DNA from: Acidimicrobiales bacterium
Lineage (GTDB): Bacteria; Actinomycetota; Acidimicrobiia; Acidimicrobiales; Aldehydirespiratoraceae
Direction: 5' to 3'
DNA: 7,483 nucleotides
NCBI GenBank assembly: GCA_021604885.1
Contig: BQJV01000148.1
Span: 1-7,483, forward strand
This document shows, piece by piece, positions 5,552-7,483 of this stretch; positions within the stretch are counted from its first letter, which is position 1; each line of letters begins with the position of its first letter. The translations under genes and the position numbers were made by a program. Below the pieces are notes generated by a model. It did not search any database and was not told the origin of the DNA. It worked only from the letters and a program-made list of their open reading frames with translations.

Positions 5552-6997
5552 TCAGTCGAGCGCGAAGGCGTCGGGGTCGGCCGTCACCGCGACGGCGTCG
5601 ATCGAGCAGTCGAGCGTGCCCCGCTCCTCGGGGTGGACCCGCACGTACTCACCGTCCTGGACCTGCATCACCATGAAGCAGGAACCGATGGTGTTTGTCG
5701 TGGTGAAGTCGGTGGTGGACCACCAGCCGCCGGCGTCGAAGGTCGTGACCGTGGTGAGCTCGTCGATCACCGCCTGGCGGGTGACGCCGTTGGGGCCGTC
5801 TCGGTCGACGATGGCGTTGACTGCGTCCTCGAACAGCAGGCCGTCGATCCATGCCCCGGCGGCCCACGCCGGCGGGAAGTCCGTGCCGATGTTGTCCATG
5901 AACGTCCCGAGCTCCTCGTTGGTGTCGGCTTCCTCGAAGGGCACGAAGAAGCTCCACACGTAGACGCCTTCGGCGTCGCCGCCGCCTTGTTCGATGAACG
6001 CCGGCGTGTAGCACGAGAGCGAGCACAGCCAGGTCACCGCGTCGACGTCGAGGTCCTGGAGCGCGGCCTCACGCTTCAGCTTGAGCATGGCCTGATCGTT
6101 CGAGCCGTTGTAGACGAAGTTCGAGTTGTTGTCTCGCATCGTGGTGACCAACGGTCCGAACTCGGTCTGGGTGGCCGAACCGGACACGCCGAAGACGCCG
6201 TCCCAGGTCACGCCGATCTCCTCTTGCGCGGCGGTCTGGGGCACGGCTGACGCGATGGTCGACGGGAGGTCGCCGGGGACGATGAAGACGCCGTTGAAGT
6301 CGACGCCGAGGTTCTCGGCCAGCACGGCCGGTGCGCCGACCGCTGCGGTGTAGTCGCGCGGTCCGCCCTCGTACGGGCACTCGGCACCGGGCCGGCTGAG
6401 CAGGAAGCTGTTCGGCGAGCACTGGTGGGCGACCTCGGTCGTGATGTAACCGATGTCGGGCACACCGATGGGGTTGCCGGCCTGGTCGTCGCAGGTGTTG
6501 AGGTCGCTCGTGTCGAGGGCGAAGAGCACCGTGGTGCCGACCAGGGCGAGCGCGGACTCACAGGCCTTCAGGAACCCCTCCACCGTGGTGGCCGGCGTGA
6601 GCTTCGTGTCGTGGAACTCGACCTCCACCTCGCGACAAGCCAAGCCGCCGTCGGCGTTCACCTTCTCGGCCCAGGCCATGACGCCGTCGACCGAACCCTG
6701 GAACAGGCCCTGGGCGAGCGGCGAGTCGACGTCGGCCATGATGATCACCTTGATGGTGTCCTCGCTCACGCCGATCTCGGTGGCTTCGAGCGTCACGCCT
6801 TCGCATGGGTCGGCTTCGGCGGCTTCGGTCGTGGTCGTGGTCTCGCCGCCGCCGCCGTCCGGTGCCTGTGTCGTCGTCGGAGCGGCCGTCGTGGTCGTGC
6901 CGACGGCGGCGTCATCACGATCGCTGCCGCAGGCCGAAGCCATGAGGCCCAGGGCGAGAACGGCAGACAACCATCGGAACAGGATTCTCTTCGACAT
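5552..6997 (-). CDS. Periplasmic-binding-protein-like lipoprotein of the Liv-type ABC transporter
   Basis: This 481-residue protein is the solute-capturing subunit anchored outside the membrane. A Sec signal with basic n-region (MSKR) and hydrophobic core leads to the lipobox ASAC, with Cys23 as the lipidated residue. A Thr/Ala/Gly-rich linker (about 31-63) follows. The rest fits a Leu/Ile/Val-binding-protein-like fold (Peripla_BP_6 type): opening strand DTIKVIIMADVDSPLAQ (80-96), NADGGLACREVEVEFHD (114-130) resembling the family's NAxGGxxGxxxxxxxxD pattern, and later GVFIVPGDLP (236-245). It has ten cysteines besides Cys23 (65, 121, 146, 169, 193, 207, 325, 329, 440, 464), which could form disulfides. 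The ATG at 6997 is chosen because it gives the signal peptide and follows a strong ribosome binding site; a longer frame up to 7369 crosses the promoter region and lacks a signal. The ligand could be an amino acid, amide, short acid or another small molecule; it cannot be read here. Confidence 0.92.
   Translation of the reverse strand: MSKRILFRWLSAVLALGLMASACGSDRDDAAVGTTTTAAPTTTQAPDGGGGETTTTTEAAEADPCEGVTLEATEIGVSEDTIKVIIMADVDSPLAQGLFQGSVDGVMAWAEKVNADGGLACREVEVEFHDTKLTPATTVEGFLKACESALALVGTTVLFALDTSDLNTCDDQAGNPIGVPDIGYITTEVAHQCSPNSFLLSRPGAECPYEGGPRDYTAAVGAPAVLAENLGVDFNGVFIVPGDLPSTIASAVPQTAAQEEIGVTWDGVFGVSGSATQTEFGPLVTTMRDNNSNFVYNGSNDQAMLKLKREAALQDLDVDAVTWLCSLSCYTPAFIEQGGGDAEGVYVWSFFVPFEEADTNEELGTFMDNIGTDFPPAWAAGAWIDGLLFEDAVNAIVDRDGPNGVTRQAVIDELTTVTTFDAGGWWSTTDFTTTNTIGSCFMVMQVQDGEYVRVHPEERGTLDCSIDAVAVTADPDAFALD
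6809..6907 (-). repeat. Low-complexity Thr/Ala/Gly linker-coding segment
   Basis: This DNA is a degenerate run of GTCGTGGTCGTG-like and GCCGCCGCC-like triplets encoding runs of Thr (TTTT, TTT, TTTTT) separated by Ala, Pro and Gly. It spaces the binding domain away from the lipid anchor. Such tracts vary in length between strains through slippage; Thr-rich linkers of this type are common in actinobacterial lipoproteins and may be O-glycosylated, which is inference. Confidence 0.75.
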
Positions 6998-7002
6998 TCG
7001 GA

Positions 7003-7009
7003 CCCCTCC
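7003..7009 (-). promoter_or_regulatory. Ribosome binding site of the binding lipoprotein gene
   Basis: The minus strand reads GGAGGGG, 5 bases before the ATG at 6997. It is the strongest Shine-Dalgarno sequence in the window and fits the need for more binding protein than permease. It fixes the start. Confidence 0.8.
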
Positions 7010-7048
7010 AGCGGGATGAAACTTCGGCCACCCGGTCGGCCGCCGCAG

Positions 7049-7079
7049 ACGATAGCGCTCGCCGCGAACCCTGTGCCAA
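7049..7079 (-). promoter_or_regulatory. Candidate promoter of the transporter operon
   Basis: On the minus strand TTGGCA (7079-7074) resembles a -35 box and TATCGT (7054-7049) fits the actinobacterial TAnnnT -10 pattern. The spacer is 19 bases, longer than the usual 17-18, which weakens the call. Transcription would begin near 7042, giving a leader of about 45 bases before the lipoprotein ATG. The -35 box lies inside the inverted repeat at 7071-7088. Confidence 0.35.
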
Positions 7080-7088
7080 ACGGCACAG
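7071..7088. promoter_or_regulatory. Perfect inverted repeat, candidate operator
   Basis: CTGTGCC and GGCACAG form a perfect 7-bp inverted repeat around an AAAC spacer. The inner 16 bases have the form TGTG-N8-CACA, the same half-site geometry as Crp/Fnr-family sites (TGTGA-N6-TCACA) but with C and G in place of the inner A and T. It lies in the divergent region between the lipoprotein and mutase genes and covers the putative -35 box of the transporter operon. It has no downstream T tract and a promoter-proximal position, so a protein operator is more likely than a terminator. Confidence 0.5.
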
Positions 7089-7123
7089 TTCTGCCCGGAT
7101 CGACGCTCACGCGGGCGCGCCGG

Positions 7124-7136
7124 TACCGTCACGGTG
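7124..7136 (+). promoter_or_regulatory. Candidate -10 box of a leaderless mutA transcript
   Basis: TACCGT (7124-7129) fits TAnnnT and ends 6 bases before the GTG start at 7136. No Shine-Dalgarno sequence is visible upstream of that start. This arrangement is the usual one for leaderless mRNAs in actinobacteria, with transcription starting at the G of GTG. No convincing -35 box is seen, so the call is weak. Confidence 0.3.
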
Positions 7137-7483
7137 TGACTGATCTCGACCTCGCCGCGGAGTTTCCGACCCCCGACCGGGCTGACTGGGTCGACGCGGT
7201 GGAGAAGGTCCTGCGCGGTAAACCGTTCGACAAGGTGCTGGTCGGCACGACCCGCGACGGGCTCGACATCCAGCCGCTCTACACGGCGGCGGATGCCGCC
7301 CCGATGCCGGTTCCCGCTGCCGCGTCCACGACACGGTTGGCCGACGGGTGGGACGTCCGGCAGGTCCACGACGGCGGCTCGGATGCGTGTGCCGCGGCGA
7401 TCGTCGCCGAGCTGGAGCGCGGCGTCACGTCGATCGAATTGCGCGCGCCGGCCGACGGCTGGACGACGGATCGGCTCGACGCC
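7136..7483 (+). CDS. mutA: Methylmalonyl-CoA mutase small subunit, N-terminal part (3' truncated by window edge)
   Basis: The frame from the GTG at 7136 stays open to the window end, giving 116 residues. It begins MTDLDLAAEFPTPDRADW and carries the landmarks of the methylmalonyl-CoA mutase small (MutA, non-B12-binding) subunit: a W-x-x-x-V-E-K-V-L-x-G-K-x-F-D-K-V-L segment (18-36), TTRDGLDIQPLYTAAD (39-54), the GWDVRQVHDGGS region (76-87) and the LERGVTSIELR strand (98-108). MutA pairs with the B12-binding MutB, probably encoded just downstream, to interconvert methylmalonyl-CoA and succinyl-CoA. The GTG start agrees with where the family similarity begins; there is no ribosome binding site, so leaderless translation is possible. 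The gene diverges from the transporter operon across 138 bases. The protein's end is outside the window. Confidence 0.88.
   Translation, partial: MTDLDLAAEFPTPDRADWVDAVEKVLRGKPFDKVLVGTTRDGLDIQPLYTAADAAPMPVPAAASTTRLADGWDVRQVHDGGSDACAAAIVAELERGVTSIELRAPADGWTTDRLDA

Noticed and set aside
4648..5676. Long plus-strand open frame (342 codons) opposite the permease gene
   Set aside because: It is a Glu/His/Gly/Arg-rich product of no recognisable family, antisense to a clear LivH-LivM coding frame; GC-rich codon bias leaves such frames open.
6809..6907. Repetitive triplet stretch considered as a CRISPR-like or regulatory repeat array
   Set aside because: It is in frame and encodes the Thr/Ala/Gly linker of the lipoprotein; there is no repeat-spacer regularity.
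6998..7369. N-terminal extension of the lipoprotein frame across the intergenic region and into mutA
   Set aside because: It would bury the signal peptide and lipobox inside the protein and run antisense to mutA; the ATG at 6997 has a strong ribosome binding site.

Overview
The window is GC-rich, densely packed bacterial DNA with a strong actinobacterial character: four of the seven genes whose starts are visible begin with GTG, there are many 4-8 base stop/start overlaps, LivH and LivM are fused into one permease, and the binding lipoprotein carries a Thr-rich linker after its lipobox. My best guess is an actinobacterium of the Acidimicrobiia type, inferred from gene style only and not from a marker gene.

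Layout. Positions 1-639 (+) hold the C-terminal half of an MFS transporter cut by the window edge. It converges tail to tail, with 6 bases between stop codons, on a six-gene minus-strand operon running from about 7.0 kb down to 0.65 kb. In transcription order the operon encodes a branched-chain-amino-acid-type (HAAT family) substrate-binding lipoprotein, a fused LivH-LivM permease, the ATPase LivG, the ATPase LivF, a 119-residue two-helix membrane protein of unknown function, and an amidohydrolase-2-fold protein. All junctions are overlaps or gaps of 10 bases or less, so the genes are very probably co-transcribed and translationally coupled. The 138-base divergent intergenic region (6998-7135) contains a perfect 7-bp inverted repeat, possible promoters on both strands and a strong ribosome binding site for the lipoprotein. 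Beyond it, from 7136 (+) to the window end, lies the N-terminal part of the methylmalonyl-CoA mutase small subunit.

How the genes work together. The lipoprotein captures a small solute outside the membrane, the fused permease forms the channel and LivG/LivF drive it. The last two operon genes are not standard Liv components, and their tight coupling suggests a role tied to the transported compound. The amidohydrolase-like protein lacks most metal-ligand positions expected for its fold, so it may be a non-canonical or non-catalytic member. The divergent mutase gene belongs to propionyl/methylmalonyl-CoA metabolism, into which Val, Ile, odd-chain acyl and sterol side-chain breakdown feed. This fits a catabolic setting but does not identify the substrate.

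The most notable points are the loss of expected metal ligands in the operon-encoded amidohydrolase, the conserved-looking but unassigned membrane protein next to it, the degenerate ABC signature loop of LivG, and the TGTG-N8-CACA palindrome overlapping the putative operon promoter.
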